Source: Tridacna crocea
Taxonomy: Eukaryota; Mollusca; Bivalvia; Cardiida; Cardiidae
DNA: 64,000 nucleotides
NCBI GenBank assembly: GCA_943736015.1
Contig: OX031060.1
Span: 888,001 to 952,000, forward strand
Direction of reading: 5' to 3'
The notes beneath the pieces are model-generated. The model saw only the letters and a program-made list of their open reading frames with translations, had not been told where the DNA came from and searched no databases. Of this stretch, positions 27,101-31,082 are shown piece by piece; the stretch's first letter is position 1, and the number at the start of each line of letters is the position of its first letter. The position numbers and the translations under genes were made by a program.

Positions 27101-29432
27101 TGTCATACTTTGTGACAACCCTACCCATATTCTCCCTCATGAAGGCAGCACATTCCCCATAATAAAATCTTTTGAAGGGCCCAAATATCCCTACATCTAA
27201 CGGCTGCAGAATATGGGATGTGTGAGCAGGTAGAACAAATAGAATAATATTTTTGGAAGCTGCCCACTCAATCAGCGATTTTGAAATATGGGATGAATGA
27301 CCATCAAATATAAGTAGAACGTGTTGGTTCTCATCCCGTGCCAAGCTTGGGAGGAAATGACCCTCCAAGTATTGTTTAAATACTTGGTAATTTGACCATC
27401 CAGAATCAGACATGACCCCTTTACAACCAGGGCATGCTCCTTTCATTAAGTCAGGATTAAACCGTTTTCCCTTAAAAACAAAGAAGGGAGGCAAGAAGTG
27501 TCCAGCAGCATTTGCACAAGCAATGATTGTTGTTGTTGTTGATCTTGGGGAAGTCACGGACTGTGTTTTGCCACTGACCGGAGCTATCACATTAGGGGGT
27601 CTATGTTCTGGGTGTATGCCCGTTTCGTCCAAATTATATATAAACTGGGGCTTGTCATGAAGATTATACTTGGTAATTATAGCTTGTAGGTTGGAGAAAT
27701 ATGTTTCAACATTTTCCGGTGAAGCAGATTTTGCTCGAGTTGCCTCCAGAGCCTGTGGCTTTATTGCTCTAATACGATCTCCCCATCTCTTCAAGAATGC
27801 ATATAGCCAGCAATTACTCATTGGATTACAGCTCTGTCTTTTCCCCAAAGCATGAGCCAGTTCACCAGCAAGGTGTTGCACTTTGCGACATGTCGCACCA
27901 TAGCCAAGTTGGGCTAACGATTCCAGATGGTCAACCAAGCCTTCTTCCTCTTCCATGGTAAAAATCGTATCACCACCTTTTTTGAAGTTAATGGGGTCGA
28001 TGTTCCCTTTTACTCGATCTCTTAGGGTCTGCTCCGGTACCCCATGTAGTTTTGCAGAGTGTCTTACAGAAAGTCCACCAGTCATGACATCTTCATATGC
28101 TTTCAAAAGGTTCTCCGGGTGGTAAGATCGGTATTTATTTATGTACTGTTTAGGCCTCACCTGTTAATTTAAAACGATAATCAAACAGCTTATAATGTTA
28201 ATGAAAAATGCAGAATATACAGGCAAATCCAACTGCAAGTCGGGTCCTGTGTGGCTCAGTGGTAAAGTGTAGGACTGGCGTGACCCGGATGCCCCGGGTT
28301 CGAGCCTTACCGACTCCACTGGGTTTTTCACAGACTCTCTTCGAGTAGGACACTTCAGAGCCTAACCTTGTACTGGTGAAACCTAGGAAAACGTGAATGT
28401 TAGCTGTCGCCGTATATGACTGAAATAAAGTTGAAAACACCGTAAAACACTTTGCAAACAAAGAAAAAAACAGCTGCTAGACACAACTATTGTTGTTTTG
28501 TTTAATAGAATGTGCAAAAATGCCCTAAAATCGTGAAAGTACTGTCCCAATTAATTAAAAGTACTGGTACATGTATAATTAATTGATTTTCAGAAAATTT
28601 AATTGCTTCATTTAGCGTGTCATTTACCGTGTTAGAAAAATCAGCGATTAAGATTCCCCTATTGCGCCCCAGGTTTTCCCCATTCTTGCATGCGCCTTGA
28701 TGACTCTGATAATGTCACGTGACTTCATACGAAATACCTGGCGTCGGCTACATGAATGAAATTTGGGATTTTTATGCTTGAAATAAACAAATACAGCGCC
28801 ACCTACAGGTTTAAAAGATGTAAGAAATTAAATTGTTGATTATTTTTCTATTAATAGAAGGAATAAATACCTGCTTAGCTCGCATTTCGAAGTTTAATCG
28901 GCAGCTCGTCAACCTGTCTTCACTTGTACAGAATTCGGACACGCGAGATGCCATTCTCATTCGAAAAAATACGTCATTAAAAAATACACGAAATCGAAGG
29001 GTACCACGAACCGAGCAGAATCGAGTATATTTGAAAACTTGCTTGATATAACAGTGATAACCCTTTACTCTACTGCAGTACAAAACCTTCACAGATACAG
29101 AATATCTAAGCTGTATACAATATAATTGCTTCATCTTTTCTTGGAGAAACTATTTTGAAAGTGAGACCAATAACCCAGATTGGAACAAATGACCACCTCC
29201 CTTACATGTGCCCCATCGATGTTTCAGTTTTCAAAACGAAATTTGGCAAGTTATGGAGAAACAAACGCTACTCTGTATGATTTAACCGAAATAAATTCAC
29301 AGAAAAGTCACTACTGAAAGAAATCTAGGGGATATGGATACTAAGCCGAAAGGACTTAAAAAGCTTTCAAGTCAACAAAAGGTTAACAAAAGGTAGAATC
29401 AGATTTAAATTACCGGCATTTACCGCCGCCAT
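1..29432 (-). CDS. NUP205: Nucleoporin NUP205, N-terminal 877 codons (gene-level, partial)
   Basis: Structural scaffold subunit of the inner ring of the nuclear pore complex, a large alpha-solenoid that partners Nup93. Eighteen coding exons were joined by hand at GT/AG sites. The frame stays open through every junction, and the order of conserved blocks follows animal NUP205: WAPFKDLQ, FPGLTRGLVAVMLYYDG, LLMALLYCFD, LELSVEYWCPP, RNEEYPITKGF and LGAGSRVPGFEPYLQ. Coding exons (high to low): 29414-29432, 19425-19567, 17084-17255, 15987-16208, 14893-14978, 13657-13882, 11929-12093, 10928-11040, 9497-9559, 8585-8701, 7849-7965, 6933-7071, 5862-6055, 3366-3548, 2867-3127, 1528-1710, 826-883, and 1-172 continuing left. 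The family is usually about 2000 residues, so somewhat over half lies outside the window. Introns carry more than 30 foldback elements. NUP188 is the alternative paralogue, but the matched blocks are those of NUP205. Confidence 0.93.
254..478 (+). repeat. FB-A foldback element, full length
   Basis: TTAA at both ends and a central palindrome near 310-372. The left arm reads AACTTTGTGG and the right arm CCACAAAGTT, so this copy carries the same substitution (family AACATTG) in both arms. Lies in NUP205 intron 17. Confidence 0.9.
505..604 (+). repeat. FB-A fragment
   Basis: Degenerate palindrome centre plus the inner part of the right flank (ACAAACAAATTTCACAATTTGAG). The outer ends are missing. 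Confidence 0.6.
655..808 (-). repeat. FB-A copy, partial, next to NUP205 exon 17 donor
   Basis: Palindrome half at 717-752 and an outer flank ending in a decayed TTAA near 808. Its end lies about 18 nt inside intron 17, just past the 5' splice site of exon 17. Confidence 0.75.
826..883 (-). CDS. NUP205: NUP205 coding exon 17
   Basis: Acceptor AG at 885-884, donor GT at 825-824. Encodes residues 802-820 (ILRILDDAMKHSETYTQTS) and ends in phase 1. Confidence 0.85.
1015..1150. repeat. Possible decayed FB-A fragment
   Basis: Contains CCCCACAATGTTTTCTACTCTTCC, the inner boundary of an FB-A right arm, with no recognisable ends. Nothing else is seen between 884 and 1527. Confidence 0.4.
1528..1710 (-). 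CDS. NUP205: NUP205 coding exon 16
   Basis: Acceptor AG at 1712-1711, donor GTAAGT at 1527. Residues 741-801, beginning WEVTSLCLSILRKILHSYE and containing ASKPAGFTLLVHM, matching the human block YKPPGFSLMYHLL. Confidence 0.9.
1945..2140 (+). repeat. FB-A copy
   Basis: Left flank CCAAATAATCCTTGGTTTT, palindrome at about 1990-2055, right flank with the GTCTGCATATGCTACCACTTTGG block. End motifs have decayed. Confidence 0.8.
2195..2325 (-). repeat. FB-A copy, decayed
   Basis: Imperfect palindrome at 2203-2264, with a right flank ending near GATAAAGGATT. Confidence 0.65.
2345..2605 (-). repeat. tRNA-derived SINE, family 1
   Basis: On the minus strand a tRNA-like head (pol III B-box-like GGTTTGATCCC) is followed by a conserved body. 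Related copies lie at 17556-17795, 40765-40985 and 52078-52278. Confidence 0.75.
2616..2844 (-). repeat. FB-A foldback element, full length, next to exon 15 donor
   Basis: TTAA at both ends. The palindrome at 2727-2789 has AAATGG in the left arm and CCATTT in the right, a mirrored change from the family AAAAGG/CCTTTT. Its right end is 23 nt inside intron 15. Confidence 0.92.
2867..3127 (-). CDS. NUP205: NUP205 coding exon 15
   Basis: Acceptor AG at 3129-3128, donor GT at 2866-2865. Residues 654-740. Contains VELEEVESRNEEYPITKGF, LGAGSRVPGFEPYLQ and DDVFLKSGSRAY, the most recognisable NUP205 signature in the window. Confidence 0.95.
3366..3548 (-). CDS. NUP205: NUP205 coding exon 14
   Basis: Acceptor AG at 3550-3549, donor GTCAGA at 3365. 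Residues 593-653, NEYCRFAVFENQHWSVSMTM through ELLKLLAALCKTSDIAASLW, matching the human block LLKTLAAFGKSPEIAASLW. Confidence 0.94.
3654..3859 (+). repeat. FB-A copy
   Basis: Left flank TTTTAACAACCCTTGAGAAAG, palindrome at 3685-3752, decayed right end near GGTTAAAATG. Confidence 0.8.
4097..4305 (-). repeat. FB-A copy, decayed
   Basis: Recognisable subterminal blocks (AAATTGAAAGCATCTTTG) and an eroded palindrome at 4198-4253. Confidence 0.7.
4601..4830 (-). repeat. FB-A foldback element, full length
   Basis: TTAA at both ends; palindrome at 4710-4773; flank ends GTAGTAATGGGTTAA. Lies in NUP205 intron 13. Confidence 0.92.
5039..5261 (-). repeat. FB-A foldback element
   Basis: Starts TTAACCCTTTCCCAAACGA; palindrome at 5148-5210; right end decayed. 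Confidence 0.88.
5350..5577 (-). repeat. FB-A copy, diverged
   Basis: Palindrome at 5456-5522 with scattered mismatches; right end GGTGACGGGTAA. Confidence 0.75.
5617..5765. repeat. FB-G foldback element
   Basis: Central CAGCCTGCGCTGTCTGCGCAGGCTG palindrome followed by a CTATTGGTCAATTTTCTGTATG block. Similar copies at 38422, 50300, 58300 and 59500. Confidence 0.6.
5862..6055 (-). CDS. NUP205: NUP205 coding exon 13
   Basis: Acceptor AG at 6057-6056, donor GTGATA at 5861. Residues 528-592, including LDHIFTSFHQYYSSLRRD and RAITPQELEGLVAVIKLV, aligning with the human SRGITQKEQDGLIAFLQL block. Confidence 0.94.
6074..6313. repeat. FB-B foldback element, full length
   Basis: TTAACCCTTAGGCTGC at left, TTAA at right, and a palindrome built on AGATCAGACTGCAC / AGTCTGATCTT near 6119-6165, close to one end. 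Confidence 0.85.
6338..6558 (+). repeat. FB-A foldback element, full length
   Basis: TTAA at both ends; palindrome at 6384-6448; right end GGTAAAGAGTTAA. Confidence 0.9.
6933..7071 (-). CDS. NUP205: NUP205 coding exon 12
   Basis: Acceptor AG at 7073-7072, donor GTATGT at 6932. Residues 482-527 (VALYKFVRMAGDLLPPSLYV, then PYINMLTGLANN), matching human KFVRQMGDLLPPTIYIPYLKML. Confidence 0.94.
7345..7573 (+). repeat. FB-A foldback element, full length
   Basis: TTAA at both ends; palindrome at 7399-7464. Shares its right flank (CATAGACAGAAATAATCTTTTCAGC) with the copies at 34864 and 62292, defining a flank subtype. Confidence 0.92.
7584..7828 (+). repeat. FB-A foldback element with duplicated loop, next to exon 11 donor
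   Basis: TTAA at both ends. The palindrome centre carries a local duplication of GATAACCAGCAT, which lengthens the loop. The right end is 21 nt inside intron 11. Confidence 0.9.
7849..7965 (-). CDS. NUP205: NUP205 coding exon 11
   Basis: Acceptor AG at 7967-7966, donor GTGAGC at 7848. Residues 443-481 (IYELYIKDPLNLELSVEYWC, then PPETG), matching human LYKKNPFHLELALEYWCP. Confidence 0.95.
8141..8370 (+). repeat. FB-A copy
   Basis: Left end CTAACTCTTTACCACA; palindrome at 8199-8263; right end decayed. Lies in intron 10. Confidence 0.82.
8585..8701 (-). CDS. NUP205: NUP205 coding exon 10
   Basis: Acceptor AG at 8703-8702, donor GT at 8584-8583. Residues 404-442, VKEIRNHGDETARIILAHLH through NLRRDFEHMLKM, matching human ISLRRDLEHLMLLIGE. 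Confidence 0.94.
8975..9167 (+). repeat. FB-A copy, decayed
   Basis: Palindrome at 9060-9110 has diverged. The right end shares TTAA with the next copy at 9164. Confidence 0.7.
9164..9375 (+). repeat. FB-A copy with left-arm deletion
   Basis: Left TTAA and flank intact. The left palindrome arm is shortened (GGAAAAAGGATAACCAGC), removing one arm up to the centre. Confidence 0.85.
9497..9559 (-). CDS. NUP205: NUP205 coding exon 9
   Basis: Acceptor AG at 9561-9560, donor GTGAGA at 9496. Residues 383-403 (EFYLTKVHRLLTDFIYQFPL plus K), matching human EFYIRRVHNLITDFLALMP. Only 63 bp, so easily missed by ORF scans. Confidence 0.93.
10638..10861 (+). repeat. FB-A foldback element, full length
   Basis: Left TTAA; right end GGTAATGAGTCAA; palindrome at 10697-10755 with paired changes toward the loop (CTGATAATCAGC). 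Lies in intron 8. Confidence 0.88.
10928..11040 (-). CDS. NUP205: NUP205 coding exon 8
   Basis: Acceptor AG at 11042-11041, donor GTAGTG at 10927. Residues 345-382, including EDETLLDLAVQSDVFEFLHT, matching the human block EAMAELAIADNVFLFLMESV. Confidence 0.92.
11083..11290 (+). repeat. FB-A copy, palindrome partly deleted
   Basis: Left flank and subterminal right block (CTACAAATATTTTCAATTTGGCAAG) are present. Most of the right palindrome arm is missing. Confidence 0.72.
11425..11660 (+). repeat. tRNA-derived SINE, diverged
   Basis: A-box-like TAACTCAGTAGTTAGCA followed 40 nt later by a B-box-like GTGAGCTTGATACA. The tail AGGTGCACTGGCTGCCATGA resembles molluscan SINE tails. Confidence 0.55.
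11771..11813. repeat. 12-bp tandem repeat, three units
   Basis: Three head-to-tail units of CACCCAGTCTTA in intron 7. Confidence 0.85.
11929..12093 (-). CDS. NUP205: NUP205 coding exon 7
   Basis: Acceptor AG at 12095-12094, donor GTAAGT at 11928. Residues 290-344, including LADAQYIADIHKELKEG and AVAQFAWGVTLRQLSQYP, matching human TVRLAWALALRGISQLP. Confidence 0.95.
12255..12490. repeat. FB-A chimeric copy
   Basis: Both flanks look like the same (right-type) flank in opposite orientation, around a decayed palindrome at 12325-12390. This suggests recombination between two copies. Confidence 0.65.
12537..12764 (-). repeat. FB-A foldback element, full length
   Basis: Left end AAACTCTTCCCAAAC, right end AAAAGAGTTAA; palindrome at 12643-12704. 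Confidence 0.88.
12901..13125 (-). repeat. FB-A foldback element, full length
   Basis: TTAA at both ends; palindrome at 13007-13068; CTCCATTTGCC in the right arm only, so not mirrored here. Confidence 0.92.
13405..13641 (+). repeat. FB-A foldback element, full length, next to exon 6 donor
   Basis: TTAA at both ends; short duplication of CCCTTCCCACAATGTTT after the palindrome. Its right TTAA begins 16 nt inside intron 6. Confidence 0.92.
13657..13882 (-). CDS. NUP205: NUP205 coding exon 6
   Basis: Acceptor AG at 13884-13883, donor GTAGAT at 13656. Residues 215-289. ECLFCLACQRPFSKNGTLQL aligns with human ESLFAWACQSPLGKEDTLLL, then LLMALLYCFDVSIME. Confidence 0.96.
13915..14135 (+). repeat. 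FB-A copy, strongly decayed
   Basis: Left flank CTTCTCACAACCTTGAGAAAG recognisable; palindrome eroded. Confidence 0.55.
14139..14351. repeat. FB-B foldback element, full length
   Basis: TTAA at both ends; near-perfect palindrome (TAGATCCAAGATCAGACTGC and its complement) at 14246-14305; right end GCTTAGCAGTCTAAGAGTTAA. Shares one TTAA with the FB-A copy that follows. Confidence 0.9.
14348..14548 (-). repeat. FB-A copy, decayed, abutting FB-B
   Basis: Starts at the TTAA shared with the FB-B element; palindrome at 14425-14500 disturbed by a GGAGAAAA duplication. Confidence 0.75.
14620..14706. repeat. Short direct repeat, two units of about 45 bp
   Basis: TTTGAATTAAAAAAATTCAGACTGGGAGG is followed by a near-identical unit with AGATTGGGAGGGGG. 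Confidence 0.7.
14893..14978 (-). CDS. NUP205: NUP205 coding exon 5
   Basis: Acceptor AG at 14980-14979, donor GTAGGT at 14892. Residues 186-214. ILKDMDVTKELEKLQNNRAL aligns with human LVSQIDVNNEFEKLQRERGL. Too short for an ORF scan but phase fits both neighbours. Confidence 0.94.
15003..15419 (+). repeat. FB-A copy interrupted by a 256-bp element
   Basis: Left flank 15003-15051, right part 15308-15419. The right palindrome arm is deleted from the centre outward (GGAGAAAA joins TTTATTTTGTTG). Confidence 0.85.
15052..15307. mobile_element. 256-bp element with about 60-bp terminal inverted repeats
   Basis: Begins ATCCTCGGATACCCCAGGG and ends with its near complement. The inverted arms extend about 60 bp with few mismatches. 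Flanked by an imperfect duplication, GAGGTAGAA and GAGGCAGAA, derived from the host FB-A sequence GAGAAAGAA. Family unassigned; the 9-bp duplication would suit a MULE-like MITE. Confidence 0.82.
15416..15600. repeat. FB-B copy, partial
   Basis: Shares TTAA with the preceding FB-A copy; TCGGACAGTGTGGATCTGAG and AGATCAGACTGCATG remain; the second palindrome arm is lost. Confidence 0.7.
15750..15977 (+). repeat. FB-A foldback element, next to exon 4 donor
   Basis: Left end CACCCATTACCATACAATCC; palindrome at 15809-15871; right TTAA lies at intron positions 10-13 after the exon 4 donor. Confidence 0.9.
15987..16208 (-). CDS. NUP205: NUP205 coding exon 4
   Basis: Acceptor AG at 16210-16209, donor GTAAAA at 15986. 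Residues 112-185. FPGLTRGLVAVMLYYDGRRS is almost identical in type to human FPGLTRGLVAVLLYWDGKRC. Confidence 0.96.
16612..16669 (+). repeat. FB-A right-end fragment
   Basis: Only the terminal block AATTTGTGACCAGTCTAAAA to GGGTTAA remains; shares TTAA with the next copy. Confidence 0.7.
16666..16868 (+). repeat. FB-A copy with palindrome arm loss
   Basis: TTAA at both ends; the left palindrome arm is reduced to AAAAATGAGGGAAACC. Confidence 0.85.
16865..17077 (-). repeat. FB-A foldback element, full length, next to exon 3 donor
   Basis: Shares its left TTAA with the previous copy. Palindrome 16959-17021 with a mirrored change (CACTGTGG / CTACAGTG). Its right TTAA starts at intron position 7, so only the donor hexamer separates it from exon 3. 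Confidence 0.93.
17084..17255 (-). CDS. NUP205: NUP205 coding exon 3
   Basis: Acceptor AG at 17257-17256, donor GTATGT at 17083. Residues 55-111. MIEEAIIISDLFDLNEIAAL matches human LIKEAFILSDLFDIGELAAV. Confidence 0.95.
17350..17548. repeat. Small inverted-repeat element
   Basis: TGTGTTTAGGGTTTCAGT at left mirrors TACGGAAACCCTTAACACA at right; internal GTAGGTAGGGTAGGTAG / CTAGGTAGGGTACG blocks are also inverted-like. Confidence 0.55.
17556..17795 (-). repeat. tRNA-derived SINE, family 1
   Basis: Same body as 2345-2605 (GCTTTCCTGGGGTTTC, CTGGCTGCATTTCTACATAA) with a tRNA-like head at its right end on the minus strand. Confidence 0.72.
17819..18092. repeat. FB-A chimeric copy
   Basis: Both flanks are of the same type (GCACTTGCAGATGACAAAAT at left, its complement-like block at right), around a palindrome at 17920-17985. 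A hybrid of two copies. Confidence 0.75.
18477..18704 (+). repeat. FB-A foldback element, full length
   Basis: TTAA at both ends; palindrome at 18533-18590, right arm partly decayed. Confidence 0.9.
18756..18983 (+). repeat. FB-A foldback element, full length
   Basis: TTAA at both ends; palindrome 18812-18873 with changes in the right arm. Confidence 0.9.
19193..19419 (+). repeat. FB-A foldback element, next to exon 2 donor
   Basis: Left TTAA intact; right end decayed to GATAA. It ends 5 nt inside intron 2, immediately after the donor GTTTG. Confidence 0.9.
19425..19567 (-). CDS. NUP205: NUP205 coding exon 2
   Basis: Acceptor (T)7CAG at 19570-19568, donor GT at 19424-19423. Residues 7-54. 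ARVWAPFKDLQNVVESAIDR aligns with human SLWGPYKDIWHKVGNALWRR. The two leading bases CT complete a codon begun by a single G from exon 1. Confidence 0.94.
20464..20692 (+). repeat. FB-A2 foldback element, full length
   Basis: TTAA ends. Palindrome 20517-20583 reads GTGGCAAAAGGTGAAATTGC, differing from FB-A at four arm positions, all mirrored in the other arm. Inserted into the left end of transposon B. Confidence 0.92.
21026..21033. promoter_or_regulatory. CRE-like palindrome TGACGTCA
   Basis: Perfect 8-bp CREB/ATF consensus in the 3' region of transposon B. Function not shown. Confidence 0.35.
21361..24947 (-). pseudogene. Pogo/Tigger-like DDE transposase copy B, broken
   Basis: Relative of copy A. 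Pieces in order: N-terminal HTH and first catalytic Asp (HIFNLDETG) at 24947-24273; D2 (LLLYDGHSSHIS) and D3 (QPLDVGIYGPFK) at 22461-21627; PHD-like finger (CCVCKLHS to FLCPHC) at 21606-21361. Breaks: an 1803-bp hAT-like insertion at 22462-24264; an extra A in the run after GTATTTAAAGGG shifting frame near 22445; a deletion of about three codons before it; and a frameshift near 21630 before the finger. The exon 2 acceptor is TTCACAG ending at 24948. Confidence 0.9.
22454..24272. mobile_element. hAT-like non-autonomous element, 1803 bp
   Basis: Element 22462-24264 with 10-bp terminal repeats TAGAGCTGGG and exact 8-bp duplication TTAAATAC (22454-22461, 24265-24272), both hAT hallmarks. Subterminal zones are rich in TATCGCGATA and related palindromes, probably transposase-binding sites. 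No transposase ORF inside; the interior otherwise shows only a G-run at 23605-23623. Confidence 0.9.
25413..25427 (-). CDS. Transposase copy B, putative first coding exon
   Basis: ATG AGG AAA AAA CAG followed by donor GTAATT. The 15-nt exon has the same pattern (MR-x-K-Q, phase 0) as the first exon of copy A, which supports both. Part of the dead copy. Confidence 0.6.
25484..25493. promoter_or_regulatory. CRE-like GTGACGTCAC upstream of copy B
   Basis: Palindromic CREB/ATF-type site about 57 nt upstream of the copy B ATG, near the right terminal repeat; likely part of the transposon promoter. Confidence 0.45.
25640..26375. other. Spacer between the two transposase copies
   Basis: Minus-strand open stretches at 26126-25911 and 25914-25844 (the latter with CTATTTATAG upstream and a GTAATG donor-like end) look partly coding but match nothing I recognise. 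No terminal repeat for copy A was found here. Confidence 0.4.
26376..28160 (-). CDS. Pogo/Tigger-like DDE transposase copy A, main exon (intact)
   Basis: 594 codons plus stop, open throughout. Order (exon numbering): HTH of psq/CENP-B type about 15-50 (SVRHSAKLHGVPEQTLRDRV); DDE_1 domain with D178 (FIYNLDETG), D286 (LLIFDGHSSHIS) and D322 (LQPLDVGIFGPFK), giving DD35D; a Lys/Arg-rich and acidic linker; C-terminal PHD-like zinc finger (LCCVCNKF, WVHLSFC, FLCCHC). Acceptor TTAACAG ends at 28161 and joins in phase 0 to a 15-nt first exon, giving 599 residues. Binds and cuts DNA in the nucleus if active. It lies in NUP205 intron 1 on the same strand. Could be an active element or a co-opted host gene; the intact frame favours recent activity or selection. 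Confidence 0.93.
   Translation of the reverse strand: MRPKQYINKYRSYHPENLLKAYEDVMTGGLSVRHSAKLHGVPEQTLRDRVKGNIDPINFKKGGDTIFTMEEEEGLVDHLESLAQLGYGATCRKVQHLAGELAHALGKRQSCNPMSNCWLYAFLKRWGDRIRAIKPQALEATRAKSASPENVETYFSNLQAIITKYNLHDKPQFIYNLDETGIHPEHRPPNVIAPVSGKTQSVTSPRSTTTTIIACANAAGHFLPPFFVFKGKRFNPDLMKGACPGCKGVMSDSGWSNYQVFKQYLEGHFLPSLARDENQHVLLIFDGHSSHISKSLIEWAASKNIILFVLPAHTSHILQPLDVGIFGPFKRFYYGECAAFMRENMGRVVTKYDMVDISCKAYLKAMSPINIMSAFRKSGIYPFDRYAVSPEKLYPTESYRDRNPIQKIQAMKGGKDAVESYLSKMYEKGDKDDTEKSSKHCQCCSKAANRSTKPRAGGTAITEGPYMEELTEYENERLQQFKRNDKKPKQGQKRKINSNEEPSTSGVNNNKNTNAQPEFEMDSESDMDTDDTSDSDLCCVCNKFSPPNLNNRPYLKIVSWAQCSKCDHWVHLSFCHTQNVVRRGDTFLCCHCTF
28236..28455 (+). repeat. tRNA-derived SINE, family 3
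   Basis: A box TGTGGCTCAGTGGTAAAGTG, B box GGTTCGAGCC, then a body and a tail (TATGACTGAAATAAAGTTGA, then AACACCGTAAAAC) of the type seen in molluscan SINEs. Inserted in the intron of transposase copy A. Confidence 0.85.
28871..28885 (-). CDS. Transposase copy A, first coding exon
   Basis: ATG CGA GCT AAG CAG, then donor GTATTT. Phase 0 fits exon 2 (GTG AGG CCT), giving MRAKQ-VRPKQYINKY. Upstream in-frame codons extend the open frame, so an earlier start is possible. TACGTCA lies about 90 nt upstream. Confidence 0.65.
29414..29432 (-). CDS. NUP205: NUP205 coding exon 1 with start codon
   Basis: ATG GCG GCG GTA AAT GCC G, then donor GTAATT. The single leftover G plus CT from exon 2 makes Ala, giving MAAVNAAARVWAPFKD, close to human AVNSAASLWGPYKD. 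Chosen over a nearer candidate at 20978-21003 because it uses the canonical exon 2 acceptor and keeps the AVN-AA motif. Confidence 0.88.
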
Positions 29433-29560
29433 GCTGGTCGTTTGAGGATTTGTCTATATAACACCTGGTACGGTGAGGTAGGTGTGGCAAACCGATGAAG
29501 CGACATTATTTAACTCCGCCTTTTGATGACGTAATAGAAAAAGTTTCAGGGTTCTTGTAG
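29433..29560 (-). promoter_or_regulatory. NUP205: Probable NUP205 5' UTR and promoter
   Basis: GC-richer stretch upstream of the ATG with CRE-like TGACGTAA at 29527-29534, about 95 nt from the start codon. No convincing TATA box. Inference from position. Confidence 0.5.
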
Positions 29561-30232
29561 TGTCACACCAAAGGTTTCTACTTTTAAAAAGGCAAACCCA
29601 AGGCTTTCCTGTTTGTTTACAAATATCATACAGATCTATATCCAAAGGCCTGGACACGATGCTTGGAAAAAATGGCACGTCAGATTCCAGGGTGTTTTTT
29701 TTATTTTTTAACTAACGTTAATGTTCGAGCTGCAGATGGACCGGTGGTAAGCCTCCACCTTCTAAGTGTTGTCTGCATGTCGGGGTGCTGTGCCAGCTTT
29801 CCCGGGTGAATCTGAAGAGTTTGTTTCCCTATGGTCAACTCTTAGGAGACTTTATATTGAGCGCTGTGACTACATCATCGCTCAAAGAATTCCATATAGG
29901 CCTACCAACCACGTGCTTACTGAAATATTTTTTTCCTGAATTCTGTACTGGATCTTCCCTTGAACAAATCGTTTTCCCTTAATGCGGATGTGTTGTGATG
30001 ACCGAAGCAATACATTGTTGGATTCATCATAATTATAAATAACTTGTTACCTACGGTATTCAAATGCCATTGGTCTCAGATTGATTTGCCATTGACTGTA
30101 TTCGACAGTTTTCTTGTGCATGATAATAATTTTCATGGCTCTTCTCTGCACATTTTCATTGTCAGATTTGTTTTCTTTTTCTTTTTAAATATTCACGGTG
30201 ATCAAAAAGGGCTTGTATGGTCATGGAGTGGT

Positions 30233-30475
30233 CAACCCTTTACCAAACAATTCCTGGTTTTTACGACCTTGAGATAGAATCCTTGAAATAGAAGTCTTTT
30301 GAAAACATTGTGGGAAAAGAAAAAAATGCCGGTAACCAGCTTTTTTCTCCTTTTCCCACAATGTTTTCTATCCTGCTGGAGACAAATTTCAATTTTTGAC
30401 TTGCGTTTATTTTGTCGTCTGCAAGTGCTTTCAATTTGGACTAGTCTAAAATCTTGTCGTTTGGTAAAGGGGTAA
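30233..30475 (+). repeat. FB-A foldback element inside the LINE relic
   Basis: Left end CAACCCTTTACCAAACAATT, palindrome 30301-30366, right end GGTAAAGGGGTAAT; small duplication (GATAGAATCCTTGAAATAGAAG) in the left flank. Confidence 0.88.
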
Positions 30476-30724
30476 TTACCAAATGATTTGTACAGGTGAG
30501 GAAACATTGTTTTGTGAACGTATTTGAAAGTTCTGTGGATGATGCAGGCCTAGGTGTTGATTTTGCTTTCATACATGTAGTTTGTTCTCTTTTTTTTTTT
30601 TAAGTTTGTGGAAATCAAAATGTAGACCTCTTTCTTCTTTCACGTCATTAAATTCTTTTATTCGAGTTGGTGTCACTGTAAAATAGTTTGCTATAATTTC
30701 TTTCTTTCCTATATGTAACATTTT

Positions 30725-30950
30725 TATCCCTTTACCAAACAATCTCTGGTTTTTACGACCCTAAGAAAGTAGCCTTTTGAAAATACTGAGGGAAAAGGAG
30801 AAAATGCTGATAACAGTATTTTCTCCTTTTTCCATACTGTTTTCTACCTTTCTGGAAACAAATATTAATGTTTGCCTGACATTTGATATGTCATCTGCAA
30901 ATGCTTTCAATTTAGACCAGTCTAAGATTATGTCGTTTGGTAAAGTATTA
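30725..30950 (+). repeat. FB-A foldback element inside the LINE relic
   Basis: Left end TATCCCTTTACCAAACAATC, palindrome 30781-30842 with partly mirrored loss near the loop, right end GGTAAAGTATTAA. Confidence 0.88.
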
Positions 30951-31082
30951 AAATCACGTTTCAAAAGTTTTTTGTACTTTTAAATTGCCATTTAGATCTA
31001 ATAGATCTATTTCTCTGTGTGTGTGTTGGGAGGGGGGGGGGGTCATCTGCAAAAATATTTACTTCTTGTAGGTCGTTTATAA

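Noticed and set aside
27412-27855. Plus-strand ORFs opposite transposase copy A
   Set aside because: Shadows of the intact minus-strand transposase.
28886-29134. Longer N-terminal extension of transposase copy A
   Set aside because: Frame is open upstream, but copy B shares only the MR-x-K-Q segment, so the short start is preferred; not excluded.
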